A stretch of 64,000 nt of DNA from an uncultured Bacillota bacterium (GTDB lineage Bacteria > Bacillota > Clostridia > Lachnospirales > Lachnospiraceae), in NCBI GenBank assembly GCA_949291945.1, contig CASEXH010000013.1, positions 26,742 through 90,741 of the forward strand. The letters run 5' to 3'. Below are positions 1-8,535 of this stretch, piece by piece; positions within the stretch are counted from its first letter, which is position 1, and each line of letters begins with the position of its first letter. The translations under genes were made by a program, and so were the position numbers. The notes beneath the pieces were generated by a model. It made no database searches and was not told the DNA's origin. It saw nothing but the letters and a program-made list of their open reading frames with translations.

Positions 1-9
1 AGAAAAAAT

Positions 10-972
10 ATGATTACAAAAATTACAGATCCCCCCATAGGACACATGATCTCCACCTGGAGAATGTCTGAAGAAGGACTGACACTGGGAAATCAGATAT
101 TGCAGGAAAAGGACGATCTGGGAGAAGCCATTGTCCGGGCTGTGAAATGTGTGGAGGATAACCCGGCCTATGTTTCGGTAGGATACGGCGGTCTTCCAAA
201 CTGTGAAGGTCAGGTGGAACTTGACGCTGCCTACATGGATGGAGATACTCTGGGTACAGGGGCAGTGATTTCTGTGAAGAACCTGAAAAATCCTATTGAG
301 GCAGCTTATGGTCTGAGTAAGAAAAACAGGAGTTGTATCCTGGCAGGTGATGGAGCCATGAAATATGCCTCCTACAAAGGGCTGGCCTGTCAGAATATGC
401 TTACGGAATCTTCCAGGAAAAGATATGAGGAAGAGTTTAAAGTGCCCAAACAGGAGGAAATAAGAGCTTATGAGGGTCATGATACCGTGTGCGTAATTGG
501 CCGAAGCAGAGAAGGAAGTATGGCTTGTGGCGTTTCTACCTCCGGTCTGTATATGAAAGAGCCGGGACGAGTAGGAGACAGCCCTCTGATCGGCTCAGGA
601 TTTTATGCAGATTCTGAAGCCGGTGCAGCCGCCGCCACAGGTATGGGTGAGGATATTATGAAAGGCTGTTTGTCTTTTTCGATTGTGGAAAAGATGAGAA
701 ACGGCATGAATGTCCAGGAAGCCTGTGAGAAAGCTCTTAGAGAACATTGGAGGCGTCTGGAAAGACGGGGCTATCCCAATAATGGAATGTCCGTGATCGC
801 CATGGACACTCAGGGAAATACGGGAGCAGCCACTACTTTAGAAGAATTTCCTTTTGTGGTTGCGGGAGAAAATGGCTGCAGACTTTATGTGGCTTCCATG
901 AATCAGGAGACAGGAGAACATTTTCTGTTTGTTCCGGATGAAGAGTGGCTGAAGAACAGCAAGACAGATTAA
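10..972 (+). CDS. N(4)-(beta-N-acetylglucosaminyl)-L-asparaginase family (Ntn hydrolase)
   Basis: Glycosylasparaginase-type amidohydrolase that would cleave the GlcNAc-Asn bond or a related beta-aspartyl amide. The family is made as a precursor that cleaves itself before a Thr, which becomes the N-terminal nucleophile. Here that Thr is T159 in a GHDTVCVIG motif, followed by the family-typical GVSTSGLYMKEPGRVGDSPL stretch around residues 176-195 and a glycine/alanine-rich AGAAAATG segment. The 320-residue length is normal. There is no signal peptide, so it should be cytoplasmic. The first ATG at base 10 lies so near the window edge that its ribosome binding site cannot be judged; M13 is an alternative start. 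A strong hairpin follows the stop. Family call is secure, substrate is inferred. Confidence 0.88.
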   Translation: MITKITDPPIGHMISTWRMSEEGLTLGNQILQEKDDLGEAIVRAVKCVEDNPAYVSVGYGGLPNCEGQVELDAAYMDGDTLGTGAVISVKNLKNPIEAAYGLSKKNRSCILAGDGAMKYASYKGLACQNMLTESSRKRYEEEFKVPKQEEIRAYEGHDTVCVIGRSREGSMACGVSTSGLYMKEPGRVGDSPLIGSGFYADSEAGAAAATGMGEDIMKGCLSFSIVEKMRNGMNVQEACEKALREHWRRLERRGYPNNGMSVIAMDTQGNTGAATTLEEFPFVVAGENGCRLYVASMNQETGEHFLFVPDEEWLKNSKTD

Positions 973-980
973 AACAAGTA

Positions 981-1041
981 AAAACATCCTTGCAGGAATC
1001 AAAGATGAAAGGTATCTTTGATATTCCTGTAAGGATGTTTT
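981..1041. terminator. Bidirectional Rho-independent terminator
   Basis: A long two-part hairpin: outer arms 981-999 and 1023-1041 are near-perfect complements, and inner arms CAAAGAT/ATCTTTG lie at 1000-1020. A-tract and T-tract flank it, so it can stop both the asparaginase transcript (+) and the purF-like transcript (-). Confidence 0.85.
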
Positions 1042-1050
1042 ATAATATAT

Positions 1051-2466
1051 TTATTTCCCGTTAAAGCAGTAAGTACATACTTTACATGGCTCTATGCCGA
1101 TGGAAGCCAGCAGGTCGTCCAGGCGATGGAAGTGGAGAGTTGTGAAATTCAGCTCTTTCTCGATCTCTTCCAGCATTTCTTTATAGTTCTGGGAATCCGG
1201 ATCTGCATAGGTATCCAGGACTTCCCGGCTGACATTGTCTCCTTCTCGTTTGGCAATGACCCGTCTGGTGATCAGATCCATCTCTGATTTGGAACGGGAG
1301 AAGTTCAGGAACGGACAGCCGAAGAGCAGCGGCGGGCATGCAGGACGGATGTGAACTTCCTTGGCTCCGCTGTTATATAAAAATTCTGTAGTTTCCCGAA
1401 GCTGTGTTCCACGGACAATGGAGTCATCAATGAGCAGCAGGCTCTTGTTTTTGATGAGGGCCTCCACAGGGATCAGCTTCATTCTGGCGATCAGATTCCT
1501 CTGTTCCTGTCTGGAAGGCATAAAGGAACGGGGCCAGGTTGGTGTATATTTGATAAATGGGCGGGAGAACGGAATTCCGGATTCATTGGCATATCCAATG
1601 GCATGGGCAGTTCCGGAGTCCGGCACGCCGGCTACCAGGTCTGGCTTTACGTGTTCTCTCTGGGCGTCTCTCTGAGCCAGTCTTTTTCCGCATTCATAAC
1701 GCATGTTCTCTACATTTACCCCTTCATAAGTGGAGGTTGGATAACCGTAATATACCCATAAGAAAGAACAGATCTTCATTTCATTTAAAGGTTCAGAAAC
1801 AGTCTGAACGGATTCCGGAGTCAAAAAGGCAATCTCCCCCGGACCTAATTCTCTTAAAGTCTCATATCCCAGATTCAGGTAAGCAAAGCTTTCAAAGGAA
1901 GCGCAGTGAGCCCCGTCTTTTTCTCCGATGACCAGAGGGGTGCGTCCCATACGGTCCCTGGCTGCGTAGATACCTTCCGGAGTCAGAACCAGAAGGGTCA
2001 GAGAGCCGTCTACCTTCTCCTGAGCATAGCGGATACCTTCTGTGATACTGGCCTGCTGATTGATGAGGGAAGCTACCATTTCTGTAGGGTTGATGCTTCC
2101 GCCGCTCATTTCCAGGAAATGTGTGCAGCCGTTTTTGTAGGATAGGTCTACCAGCTCGTCCATATTGTTGATTTTTCCTACTGTGGTAATGGCAAAGCTG
2201 CCTAAGTGAGACTGTACCAGGAGGGGCTGTGGTTCTGTATCTGAGATACAGCCGATGCCTGAAGTGCCTTCCAGTTCATCCAGGTCTCCGTCAAATTTTG
2301 TCCGGAAGGGAGTATTCTCGATGTTGTGGATAGAACGATTAAAACCGTCTTTGCCGTACACGGCCATACCGCCTCTTCTGGTGCCTAAATGAGAATGATA
2401 GTCAGTTCCGAAAAATAAGTCCAAAGTACAGCTGGACTTTGATGTTACTCCAAAAATTCCACCCAT
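1051..2466 (-). CDS. PurF-like amidophosphoribosyltransferase paralog with degenerate glutaminase site
   Basis: Homologous over its full length (471 aa) to glutamine PRPP amidotransferase, the first enzyme of purine synthesis. The phosphoribosyltransferase half is intact: the PRPP loop LLLIDDSIVRGTQ is at 343-355, with GVPDSGTAHAIGYA and RQEQRNLIARMKL upstream. Cysteines C233, C384, C464 and C467 are candidates for the 4Fe-4S ligands known in Bacillus-type PurF. The N-terminal Ntn glutaminase half is not intact. The protein starts MGGIFG where active PurF has MCGIFG, so the catalytic Cys is Gly; the GHNRYST-like and HNGN-like motifs are also replaced (GIGCISDTEP, TVGKINN). An upstream in-frame stop excludes another start, and the ATG has an AAAGGAGA site. 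It may use ammonia, be regulatory, or have another substrate. It is not in a pur operon. Confidence 0.85.
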   Translation of the reverse strand: MGGIFGVTSKSSCTLDLFFGTDYHSHLGTRRGGMAVYGKDGFNRSIHNIENTPFRTKFDGDLDELEGTSGIGCISDTEPQPLLVQSHLGSFAITTVGKINNMDELVDLSYKNGCTHFLEMSGGSINPTEMVASLINQQASITEGIRYAQEKVDGSLTLLVLTPEGIYAARDRMGRTPLVIGEKDGAHCASFESFAYLNLGYETLRELGPGEIAFLTPESVQTVSEPLNEMKICSFLWVYYGYPTSTYEGVNVENMRYECGKRLAQRDAQREHVKPDLVAGVPDSGTAHAIGYANESGIPFSRPFIKYTPTWPRSFMPSRQEQRNLIARMKLIPVEALIKNKSLLLIDDSIVRGTQLRETTEFLYNSGAKEVHIRPACPPLLFGCPFLNFSRSKSEMDLITRRVIAKREGDNVSREVLDTYADPDSQNYKEMLEEIEKELNFTTLHFHRLDDLLASIGIEPCKVCTYCFNGK

Positions 2467-2634
2467 GGTTGTTCTCCTTTTCTACTACAGATTTAAAGCA
2501 GCAGTACAACGGCGGCGAGAACCGGAAATACGGTCTGGCCAATGATGCCGGGGAAACTGCTGCGATTAAAGTCTACCCCTTATTATATACAGGAATTTCC
2601 GGATTCGTAAAGACATTTGTGAAAAGTTTTTTCC

Positions 2635-2663
2635 TTCGCAACAGAGAAAAAATAGTGTATAAT
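2635..2663 (+). promoter_or_regulatory. Candidate promoter of the xth-selD-csd-dinB operon
   Basis: TTCGCA (2635-2640), 17-base spacer, perfect TATAAT (2658-2663). It lies 43 bases before the exonuclease III start. Confidence 0.55.
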
Positions 2664-2706
2664 GGGTAAAAAGCTGTGCAAACAGACAATGAAAAAGGAG
2701 AATGGC

Positions 2707-3471
2707 ATGAAATTTATTTCGTGGAATGTGAACGGGCTTCGGGCTTGTGTGCAGAAAGGATTTATAGAATATTTCCAGGAGGCAGACGCAGATTTTTTCT
2801 GCCTTCAGGAGACGAAGCTTCAGGAAGGACAGATCGATTTTGCTCCGGAAGGTTATTATTGCTTTTGGAATTATGCGGTGAGAAAAGGCTATTCCGGTAC
2901 GGCCATTTTTACTAAATGGGAACCTCTGGCTGTAACCTACGGAATTGGTATAGAGGAGCATGACCAGGAAGGTCGGGTGATCACGTTGGAATACCCGGAT
3001 TTTTATATGGTAACAGTTTATACCCCCAATTCCCAGAATGAGCTGGCAAGATTAGACTACCGTATGAAGTGGGAGGATGATTTCCGTTCCTACTTGAAAG
3101 GGCTGGACGAAAAAAAGCCGGTAGTTATGTGCGGAGATCTGAATGTAGCCCACAAAGAGATCGACCTGAAGAATCCCAAGACCAATCGACACAATGCAGG
3201 ATTTACTGACGAGGAGAGAGGAAAGTTTACAGAATTCCTGGAGGCGGGTTTTACAGATACTTTCCGGTATTTTTATCCGGAAGAAACAGGGATTTATTCC
3301 TGGTGGTCCTATCGGTTCAGAGCAAGAGAGAAGAACGCAGGATGGCGTATTGACTACTTCTGTGTGTCAAAGAGACTGGAGGAGAAACTGGTCTCAGCGG
3401 GGATTCATACAGAAATCTTCGGTTCCGATCACTGCCCGGTGGAAGTGCAGATCGATCTGAAGGGAGAGTAA
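2707..3471 (+). CDS. xth: Exodeoxyribonuclease III (AP endonuclease)
   Basis: Class II AP endonuclease and 3'-5' exonuclease of base-excision repair, acting on abasic sites in the cytoplasm. The 254-residue protein begins [12 protein letters not shown], and has the metal-binding Glu in LQETKLQ (E35), the catalytic GDLNVAH, and the C-terminal GSDHCPVEV containing the Asp-His pair. I chose the ATG at 2707 because an AAAGGAG site lies just upstream and the conserved N-terminus begins here; an in-frame ATG at 2662 would add 15 unconserved residues and overlap the -10 box. It heads a tightly spaced operon (4 bases to selD) that ends with dinB, so two DNA-damage genes flank two selenium/sulfur genes. 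Confidence 0.95.
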   Translation: MKFISWNVNGLRACVQKGFIEYFQEADADFFCLQETKLQEGQIDFAPEGYYCFWNYAVRKGYSGTAIFTKWEPLAVTYGIGIEEHDQEGRVITLEYPDFYMVTVYTPNSQNELARLDYRMKWEDDFRSYLKGLDEKKPVVMCGDLNVAHKEIDLKNPKTNRHNAGFTDEERGKFTEFLEAGFTDTFRYFYPEETGIYSWWSYRFRAREKNAGWRIDYFCVSKRLEEKLVSAGIHTEIFGSDHCPVEVQIDLKGE

Positions 3472-3475
3472 ACAA

Positions 3476-4528
3476 TTGGAAGAAAAGATAAAACTGACCC
3501 GGTATTCCAAAAGCGCCGGGTGCGCTGCCAAACTGGGTCCCAATATTCTGTCTGAAGTTGTTGGAAAGCTGCCGAAATTTCAGGACGAAAATCTGTTGGT
3601 AGGTGTAGAGACTTCTGACGATGGGGCTGTATATAAGATTTCAGAAGATCTGGCTATGATCCAGACATTGGACTTTTTTCCGCCAATGGTGGATGAACCC
3701 TATGTTTTCGGCCAGATTGCAGCGGCCAATGCTCTCAGTGATATCTATGCTATGGGAGGGGAACCTAGATTGGCTTTGAATATTGTGGCTTATCCCAACT
3801 GTCTGGGAAGCGAAATCCTGGGAGAGATTTTAGCAGGAGGAGCGTCCAAGGTGAAAGAAGCAGGAGCCGTACTGGCAGGGGGCCATTCCATCAATGATGA
3901 GGAACCAAAATATGGCATGAGCGTCACCGGATTTGTCCATCCGGATAAAATCTGGAAGAACGCAGGGGCCCGGCCGCAAGATGTGCTGATCCTTACCAAA
4001 GCATTGGGAGTGGGGATTCTGAATACTGCTGTGAAAGCAGAGATGGCTTCCCCAGAGGAAAAGAAAGCGGCACAGGAAAGTATGACTTACTTGAATAAGA
4101 CTGCAATGGAGGTATTCTGTCAGTTTCCTATTCACTGCTGTACAGATGTTACCGGATTTTCTCTGGCCGGGCACGCTTTGGAGATCGCAAAAGCCAGCCA
4201 GGTAAGCCTGGAGATTTTTACAGATAAGCTGCCTATTTTGCCCGGAGTCCTGGACTATGGGGCTATGGGACTTGTTCCTGAGGGAACTTACCGAAATAAA
4301 GCCTACCAGAAGGCAGAAGCTTTCCTTGACGAGAAAATCCCAGAAGCTATGGAAGACCTGCTTTTTGATCCTCAGACTTCTGGAGGCCTTCTGGCTGCCG
4401 TGCCCGTTGAAGAAGGAGAGAAACTTCTGACTGCTTTAAAGAAAGCCGGCCTTAAGACTCCGGCAGCCATTATCGGCAGAGTGGAAGAGAAGAAAGAACA
4501 TTTCATATACTTCAGGAGACAGAAATGA
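3476..4528 (+). CDS. selD: Selenide, water dikinase
   Basis: Makes selenophosphate from selenide and ATP, the selenium donor for selenocysteine, selenouridine in tRNA, or selenium-dependent molybdenum hydroxylases. The 350-aa protein carries the catalytic Cys16 and Lys19 in SAGCAAKLGP (equivalents of E. coli Cys17/Lys20), so this is the Cys form and not a selenoprotein. The AIRS-type ATP-binding elements (VGVETSDDGAVY, QTLDFFPPMVDEPYVFGQIA, DPQTSGGLL) are present. The start is TTG, supported by AGGGAGAG seven bases upstream. It overlaps the next gene by ATGA. No selA, selB, selC or yedF is visible in this window, so the selenium use it serves is unknown. Confidence 0.95.
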   Translation: MEEKIKLTRYSKSAGCAAKLGPNILSEVVGKLPKFQDENLLVGVETSDDGAVYKISEDLAMIQTLDFFPPMVDEPYVFGQIAAANALSDIYAMGGEPRLALNIVAYPNCLGSEILGEILAGGASKVKEAGAVLAGGHSINDEEPKYGMSVTGFVHPDKIWKNAGARPQDVLILTKALGVGILNTAVKAEMASPEEKKAAQESMTYLNKTAMEVFCQFPIHCCTDVTGFSLAGHALEIAKASQVSLEIFTDKLPILPGVLDYGAMGLVPEGTYRNKAYQKAEAFLDEKIPEAMEDLLFDPQTSGGLLAAVPVEEGEKLLTALKKAGLKTPAAIIGRVEEKKEHFIYFRRQK

Positions 4529-5667
4529 TTTATCTGGATAATGCGGCTACAACTTTATATAAACCGGAACCGGTGCGTAAAGCGGTATACGAAGCTATGG
4601 CAACTATGGGAAACAGCGGCCGGGGAGCTTGGGGACCTGCTCTTTCGGCTTCCAGGATGGTTTATTCTGTCCGGGAAAAGGCGGCAGAGTTTTTCGGGGC
4701 CTGGGGAGGAGAGTCGGTAGCTTTTACCGGCAATGCCACAGAAGCGCTGAATATTGCCATCAACGGTCTGGTAAAGAAAGGAGATCATGTGGTCACCACC
4801 CAGGCAGAACATAATTCTGTACTGCGGCCTTTATACAGAAAAGAAAAGGAGGGGGCAGAGCTGACCATACTTCCCGTAGATCAGAAGGGAAATTTTTACC
4901 TGGAGGAAATGGAGAAAGCAGTCCGGGAAAATACCACTGCTGTGATCTGTACCCATGCTTCCAATGTTACGGGAAATCTTTTTCCGGCGGAGGAAATCGG
5001 AAAGCTGTGCAGAAGACACGGGCTTTTGTTTGTACTGGACGCTTCTCAGAGCGCAGGGGAAGCGCTGATCGACATGAAGAAAATGCACATAGATGTGCTT
5101 TGCTTTACCGGACATAAAGGCCTGATGGGGCCTCAGGGCACCGGGGGGATCTGTGTGGATCCCCAGGTGAAGATCCCGGCTTTTAAAGTGGGAGGAAGCG
5201 GGATTCTGTCTTTTGACCGGGAACATCCGGGATGTATGCCGGAAGCCCTGGAGGCAGGGACATTAAATATCCATGGTCTTGCGGGATTGGGAGCTGCTTT
5301 TGATTATCTCCAGGATACCGGGTTAGAGAAGATCATGGAACATGAGAACAGACTGGCGGAGATTTTCTATGAAGAAGTCCGGGAGATTCCCGGAGTAGAA
5401 GTTTATGGAGACTTTTCTCTTCCCGACAGAACGGCAGTAGTGTCTTTAAATGTGGCGGGTTTTACTTCCAAAGAGGCAGGGGATCTGCTGGCCCAGAGAT
5501 ATGAAATTGCCACAAGAGCCGGAGTCCACTGCGCCCCTCTAATTCATCGGGCTCTGGGGACAAAGGAAAGGGGAATACTGCGTTTCTCCTTTTCCTGGTT
5601 TAATACTGAGGAAGAGATCCGCAAAGCGGCTTTGACAGTAAAGGAGATCGCCGGAGAGTGGGAGTGA
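4525..5667 (+). CDS. Cysteine desulfurase / selenocysteine lyase-like class V aminotransferase
   Basis: PLP-dependent NifS-like enzyme, 380 aa. PLP Lys198 lies in CFTGHKGLMGPQGTGG and the likely persulfide Cys336 in AGVHCAPLIHRALGT. The N-terminus MIYLDNAATT is typical of the short NifS subgroup that is often found beside selD. Translational coupling to selD (4-base ATGA overlap) suggests it delivers selenium from selenocysteine, or sulfur/selenium persulfide, to SelD; this is inference from context and family. It is not next to iscU or sufU, which argues against a general Fe-S role. The catalytic residues look complete. Confidence 0.88.
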   Translation: MIYLDNAATTLYKPEPVRKAVYEAMATMGNSGRGAWGPALSASRMVYSVREKAAEFFGAWGGESVAFTGNATEALNIAINGLVKKGDHVVTTQAEHNSVLRPLYRKEKEGAELTILPVDQKGNFYLEEMEKAVRENTTAVICTHASNVTGNLFPAEEIGKLCRRHGLLFVLDASQSAGEALIDMKKMHIDVLCFTGHKGLMGPQGTGGICVDPQVKIPAFKVGGSGILSFDREHPGCMPEALEAGTLNIHGLAGLGAAFDYLQDTGLEKIMEHENRLAEIFYEEVREIPGVEVYGDFSLPDRTAVVSLNVAGFTSKEAGDLLAQRYEIATRAGVHCAPLIHRALGTKERGILRFSFSWFNTEEEIRKAALTVKEIAGEWE

Positions 5668-5680
5668 GGAGTGAGAAGCT

Positions 5681-6946
5681 TTGGAAAAAGTGATCTTTCA
5701 TATTGATGTGAATAGTGCTTATTTATCCTGGGAGGCTGTCTACCGCCTTAAACAGGGCGGAACGGTAGATTTAAGAGAGATTCCCTGTGCTGTGGGAGGA
5801 GATAAATCCAAGAGACATGGGATCATCCTGGCAAAATCCCTGGCGGCAAAGGCCTTTGGAGTACGGACAGGAGAGCCTCTTACAGAGGCTTTGAAGAAGT
5901 GTCCAAGTCTGACGGTGGTGCCTGCACATCACAGTCTTTATAAACAGTATTCTAGAAAATTTATGGATATTTTAAGGGAATACACTCCTGATGTGCAGCA
6001 GTATAGTATTGACGAGGCATTTATGGATATGACGGGAATGGAGAAGATCATCGGAGATCCGGTGGCTTTTGCCCATAAGCTGAAGAACCGGATCAGCCGG
6101 GAGCTGGGGTTTACGGTGAACGTAGGGATCTCTTCTAATAAATACCTGGCTAAAATGGCCTCAGATTTTGAAAAACCGGATAAGGTCCATACTTTGTTTC
6201 CCTGGGAGATCCAGACAAAAATGTGGCCTCTGCCGGTATCGGATCTGATCTTTGTGGGAAAATCTACCCAGGAGGCTCTGCATAAGCTGGGGATCTATAC
6301 CATCGGCCAGCTGGCCGCTACAGATGTGGAGATCCTCCGGCATCATCTGAAAAAGCAGGGGGAAACCATCTGGGAGTTTGCAAATGGAAGAGATTCTTCT
6401 CTGGTGGAATCTGAGCCGGAGGGAAACAAAATGTACGGCAACAGCACTACCGTAGCAGCTGACATTACCGATGAAGATACGGCCAGAATGGTCCTTTTGT
6501 CTCTCTGCGAGACAGTGGCTTCCAGACTTCGGGAGGATGGACAGAAGGCACAGATGGTCTCGGTGTCCATCCGAAATACAGACATGAAGACTGTATCTCA
6601 CCAAAAAGTCATGCCTGCGGCTACAGATATCACAGAAGAAATTTATGAGGCTGCCTGTCAGCTTTTTGAGGAGTTGTGGGACCAGGAACCTATACGGCTT
6701 CTGGGGGTTCAGACAGGAAAGCTGTCCTCGGAAAGGGGAGGACGGCAGATGAGCCTTTTTGATAATACGGATTATGAAAAGATGGAACGAATGGACCAGG
6801 CAGTGGATAAAATCCGGAAAAAGTTTGGGAAAAACGCCATTATGCGTGCTTCTTTTCTGGATAATCCTAAAGTGGAACATATGACGGGAGGCCATTCTGA
6901 CGGGGGACAGGTGGACTTAAAGATACTGAAAGAACATAAAAAATAA
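5681..6946 (+). CDS. dinB: DNA polymerase IV (Y-family)
   Basis: Error-prone translesion polymerase, 421 aa. The palm-domain metal ligands are D9 (FHIDVNSAYLSWE) and D111-E112 in YSIDEAFMDM. The little-finger domain follows, and a C-terminal QMSLFD is a good sliding-clamp-binding motif. The start is TTG at 5681, with a GTGAGGAG site about eight bases upstream; no better ATG exists. It is the last gene of the xth-selD-csd-dinB run, 13 bases after the desulfurase stop. I saw no clear LexA-type box near the operon promoter, so SOS control is not evident. A long hairpin-forming repeat follows directly. Confidence 0.93.
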   Translation: MEKVIFHIDVNSAYLSWEAVYRLKQGGTVDLREIPCAVGGDKSKRHGIILAKSLAAKAFGVRTGEPLTEALKKCPSLTVVPAHHSLYKQYSRKFMDILREYTPDVQQYSIDEAFMDMTGMEKIIGDPVAFAHKLKNRISRELGFTVNVGISSNKYLAKMASDFEKPDKVHTLFPWEIQTKMWPLPVSDLIFVGKSTQEALHKLGIYTIGQLAATDVEILRHHLKKQGETIWEFANGRDSSLVESEPEGNKMYGNSTTVAADITDEDTARMVLLSLCETVASRLREDGQKAQMVSVSIRNTDMKTVSHQKVMPAATDITEEIYEAACQLFEELWDQEPIRLLGVQTGKLSSERGGRQMSLFDNTDYEKMERMDQAVDKIRKKFGKNAIMRASFLDNPKVEHMTGGHSDGGQVDLKILKEHKK

Positions 6947-7099
6947 AAAGCTGCTGCATAAAACATATAGCAGAAATATTTGTACATTTTATGCGAATTT
7001 GTCGGGCATAGCTTTGAGACCATAGGCTCAAAGCAGCGCAGACTGAGCGATAAAATGTTATAAATATTTTCAATTATGTTTCATGCAGCAGCTTTTTTA
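6946..7099. repeat. Structured intergenic repeat, copy A
   Basis: A long imperfect palindrome fills the gap between dinB (+) and the ECF gene (-). The outer 13-base arms are AAAGCTGCTGCAT (6947-6959) and its exact complement (7083-7095), followed by T6. Next inside are ACATTTTAT/ATAAAATGT. The centre is a GCTTTGAG/CTCAAAGC stem with an 8-base loop. The core 6983-7060 matches the reverse complement of 56081-56157 at 72 of 76 positions by my hand alignment, and similarity extends outward to the GCTGCYGCAT arm. It can act as a bidirectional terminator here. Confidence 0.8.
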
Positions 7100-7124
7100 T
7101 ATCTGTTACAAGCGCTGCTGGTCT

Positions 7125-7649
7125 TTACTGCTGAGCGTGGAGCAAACGCCGCACGTCAGGTACTGCTGAGAGGATAGGATAGAGGATCAGGGAAATGATC
7201 AGGCCGCTGACACCCTGAATGATGTTGGCAGGGACGCTGGCGGCTGCGCCTATTCCGTAGATTACATATTCAAAGAGAAAATATCCTCCTGCTACGAATA
7301 CAATATCGATGATTCCTCCCAGGACAACGCCGGCTATCCGTCCTTTGGAAGATACGGCTGCTTTCCGATAGACCAGGGCGGCGAAGAGGGCCACAAGTCC
7401 TTTTATAAGGAAAGTTACAGGAACATAGTTGAGATAGCCTCCCAGAAGATCGGACATGCAGGAACCGATACCTGCAGCCAGGAATCCATATGCCGGGCCG
7501 AGAATGACTCCGGAAAGGATTACGATAGCGTCACCTGGGTGGATATATCCGCCGGTTCCCGGTGTGGGAATGCGGATGGACATGGTAGCTGCACATGTCA
7601 AAGCTGCGAACAGAGCAGCCAGAATAATCTTTTTCGTCTGATTTTTCAT
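7125..7649 (-). CDS. ECF transporter S component (vitamin or precursor binding subunit)
   Basis: A 174-aa hydrophobic protein with about six membrane segments, resembling the substrate-binding S components of energy-coupling-factor transporters. The motif PGTGGYIHPGDAIVILSGVILGP near residues 29-51 is typical of the HmpT/PdxU-like subgroup (thiamine precursor, pyridoxine or related). It would work with the shared EcfA/A'/T module, which is not in this window. An AAGGAGTGA site precedes the ATG. I see no riboswitch upstream, so the substrate cannot be assigned. It lies downstream of xpt on the same strand but has a terminator and its own likely promoter between them. Confidence 0.8.
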   Translation of the reverse strand: MKNQTKKIILAALFAALTCAATMSIRIPTPGTGGYIHPGDAIVILSGVILGPAYGFLAAGIGSCMSDLLGGYLNYVPVTFLIKGLVALFAALVYRKAAVSSKGRIAGVVLGGIIDIVFVAGGYFLFEYVIYGIGAAASVPANIIQGVSGLIISLILYPILSAVPDVRRLLHAQQ

Positions 7650-7682
7650 AGACAGTCACTCCTTTTTCTTTTGGTTTCCTAT

Positions 7683-7711
7683 ACTATAAAAGAAAACTGG
7701 CTATATTGAAA
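7683..7711 (-). promoter_or_regulatory. Candidate promoter of the ECF S-component gene, overlapping a terminator
   Basis: Reading the minus strand: TTTCAA (7711-7706), 17 bases, TATAGT (7688-7683). The -35 lies in the loop and stem of the xpt terminator hairpin. Confidence 0.45.
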
Positions 7712-7722
7712 TAGCCAGTTTT
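7693..7722 (-). terminator. xpt terminator
   Basis: An 11-base perfect stem AAAACTGGCTA/TAGCCAGTTTT with an 8-base loop. On the minus strand it is followed by TTTTCTTTT, as expected for intrinsic termination after xpt. Confidence 0.8.
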
Positions 7723-7780
7723 AAAAAGAATGACCAGTCCAGTTTGAACCTGCCATTGGTTACGAACTGCAAGAAGATCA

Positions 7781-8353
7781 TTACTCCCGGAATGTCAGAG
7801 AATCATTGGTCATGGAATCAATGATAGCCAGTGATTCCACCCGGATTCCCTGCTCACGGAGTTTGTCTCCTCCATGCTGAAAGCCTTTTTCGATCACGAT
7901 CCCTGCACCTTCCAGAACAGCTCCGGAAGTCTTTACGATATCAATAAGCCCCATAAGAGCACAGCCGTTGGCAAGAAAATCGTCGATGATCAGTACATGG
8001 TCTTCCGGTCCCAGGTATTTTTTGGATAAGATTACGTCATATACTTTTTTGTGGGTGAAGGATTCTACTTTGGTAGTATACATCTCCCCGTCCAGATTCA
8101 GGCTCTGGGCTTTCTTGGCAAAAACTACCGGAACGTTAAAATACTGGGCCACGATACAGGCAATTCCGATACCGGAAGCTTCTATAGTAAGAATCTTATT
8201 GATAGGAGCATCTGCAAAGATCCGTTTAAACTCCTTTCCCAATTCGTTGATAAACGGAATATCCATCTGGTGATTTAAAAAACTGTCTACCTTTAAAACG
8301 TTTCCGGGCTTTACGATCCCGTCTTTTAGAATACGTTCTTTCAAAAGCTCCAT
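7781..8353 (-). CDS. xpt: Xanthine phosphoribosyltransferase
   Basis: Salvages xanthine to XMP using PRPP. The 190-residue protein has the PRPP loop in [20 protein letters not shown] and the family N-terminus [29 protein letters not shown] (positions 1-29). I start it at 8353 because GGGAGGAA lies just upstream and this is where family similarity begins; the open frame extends 22 codons further but that extension spans the promoter. Unlike Bacillus xpt, I see no purine riboswitch in the roughly 40-base leader. A near-consensus promoter precedes it. Confidence 0.93.
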   Translation of the reverse strand: MELLKERILKDGIVKPGNVLKVDSFLNHQMDIPFINELGKEFKRIFADAPINKILTIEASGIGIACIVAQYFNVPVVFAKKAQSLNLDGEMYTTKVESFTHKKVYDVILSKKYLGPEDHVLIIDDFLANGCALMGLIDIVKTSGAVLEGAGIVIEKGFQHGGDKLREQGIRVESLAIIDSMTNDSLTFRE

Positions 8354-8390
8354 CTTTTGATTCCTCCCTGTTTCTGTTATGGTTTCTATT

Positions 8391-8419
8391 ATCATACGGC
8401 ATAATGGAAAGCTTGGCAA
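8391..8419 (-). promoter_or_regulatory. xpt promoter
   Basis: Minus strand: TTGCCA (8419-8414), 17-base spacer, TATGAT (8396-8391), about 38 bases before the start codon. Confidence 0.7.
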
Positions 8420-8477
8420 TTTATTTTTTCGATTTTTGTAAAAAAATAGAAGGAAACCTGGAAATATGGAGATTTTG

Positions 8478-8486
8478 TGTTACAAT
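8478..8486 (+). promoter_or_regulatory. Extended -10 promoter for the 79-aa gene
   Basis: TGTTACAAT, an extended -10 (TGn plus TACAAT) without a convincing -35. It lies 49 bases before the ATG at 8536. Confidence 0.5.
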
Positions 8487-8535
8487 AGTAGAAATTGGAC
8501 TTATTAGGTCTATAAACAAAGACAGGAGGACGACC

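Noticed and set aside
3476..4528. SelD as a selenoprotein
   Set aside because: The catalytic position is an ordinary Cys codon, with no in-frame TGA at that site.
8354..8535. Purine riboswitch before xpt
   Set aside because: The leader between the near-consensus promoter and the ribosome binding site is under 40 bases and lacks the three-way-junction sequence.
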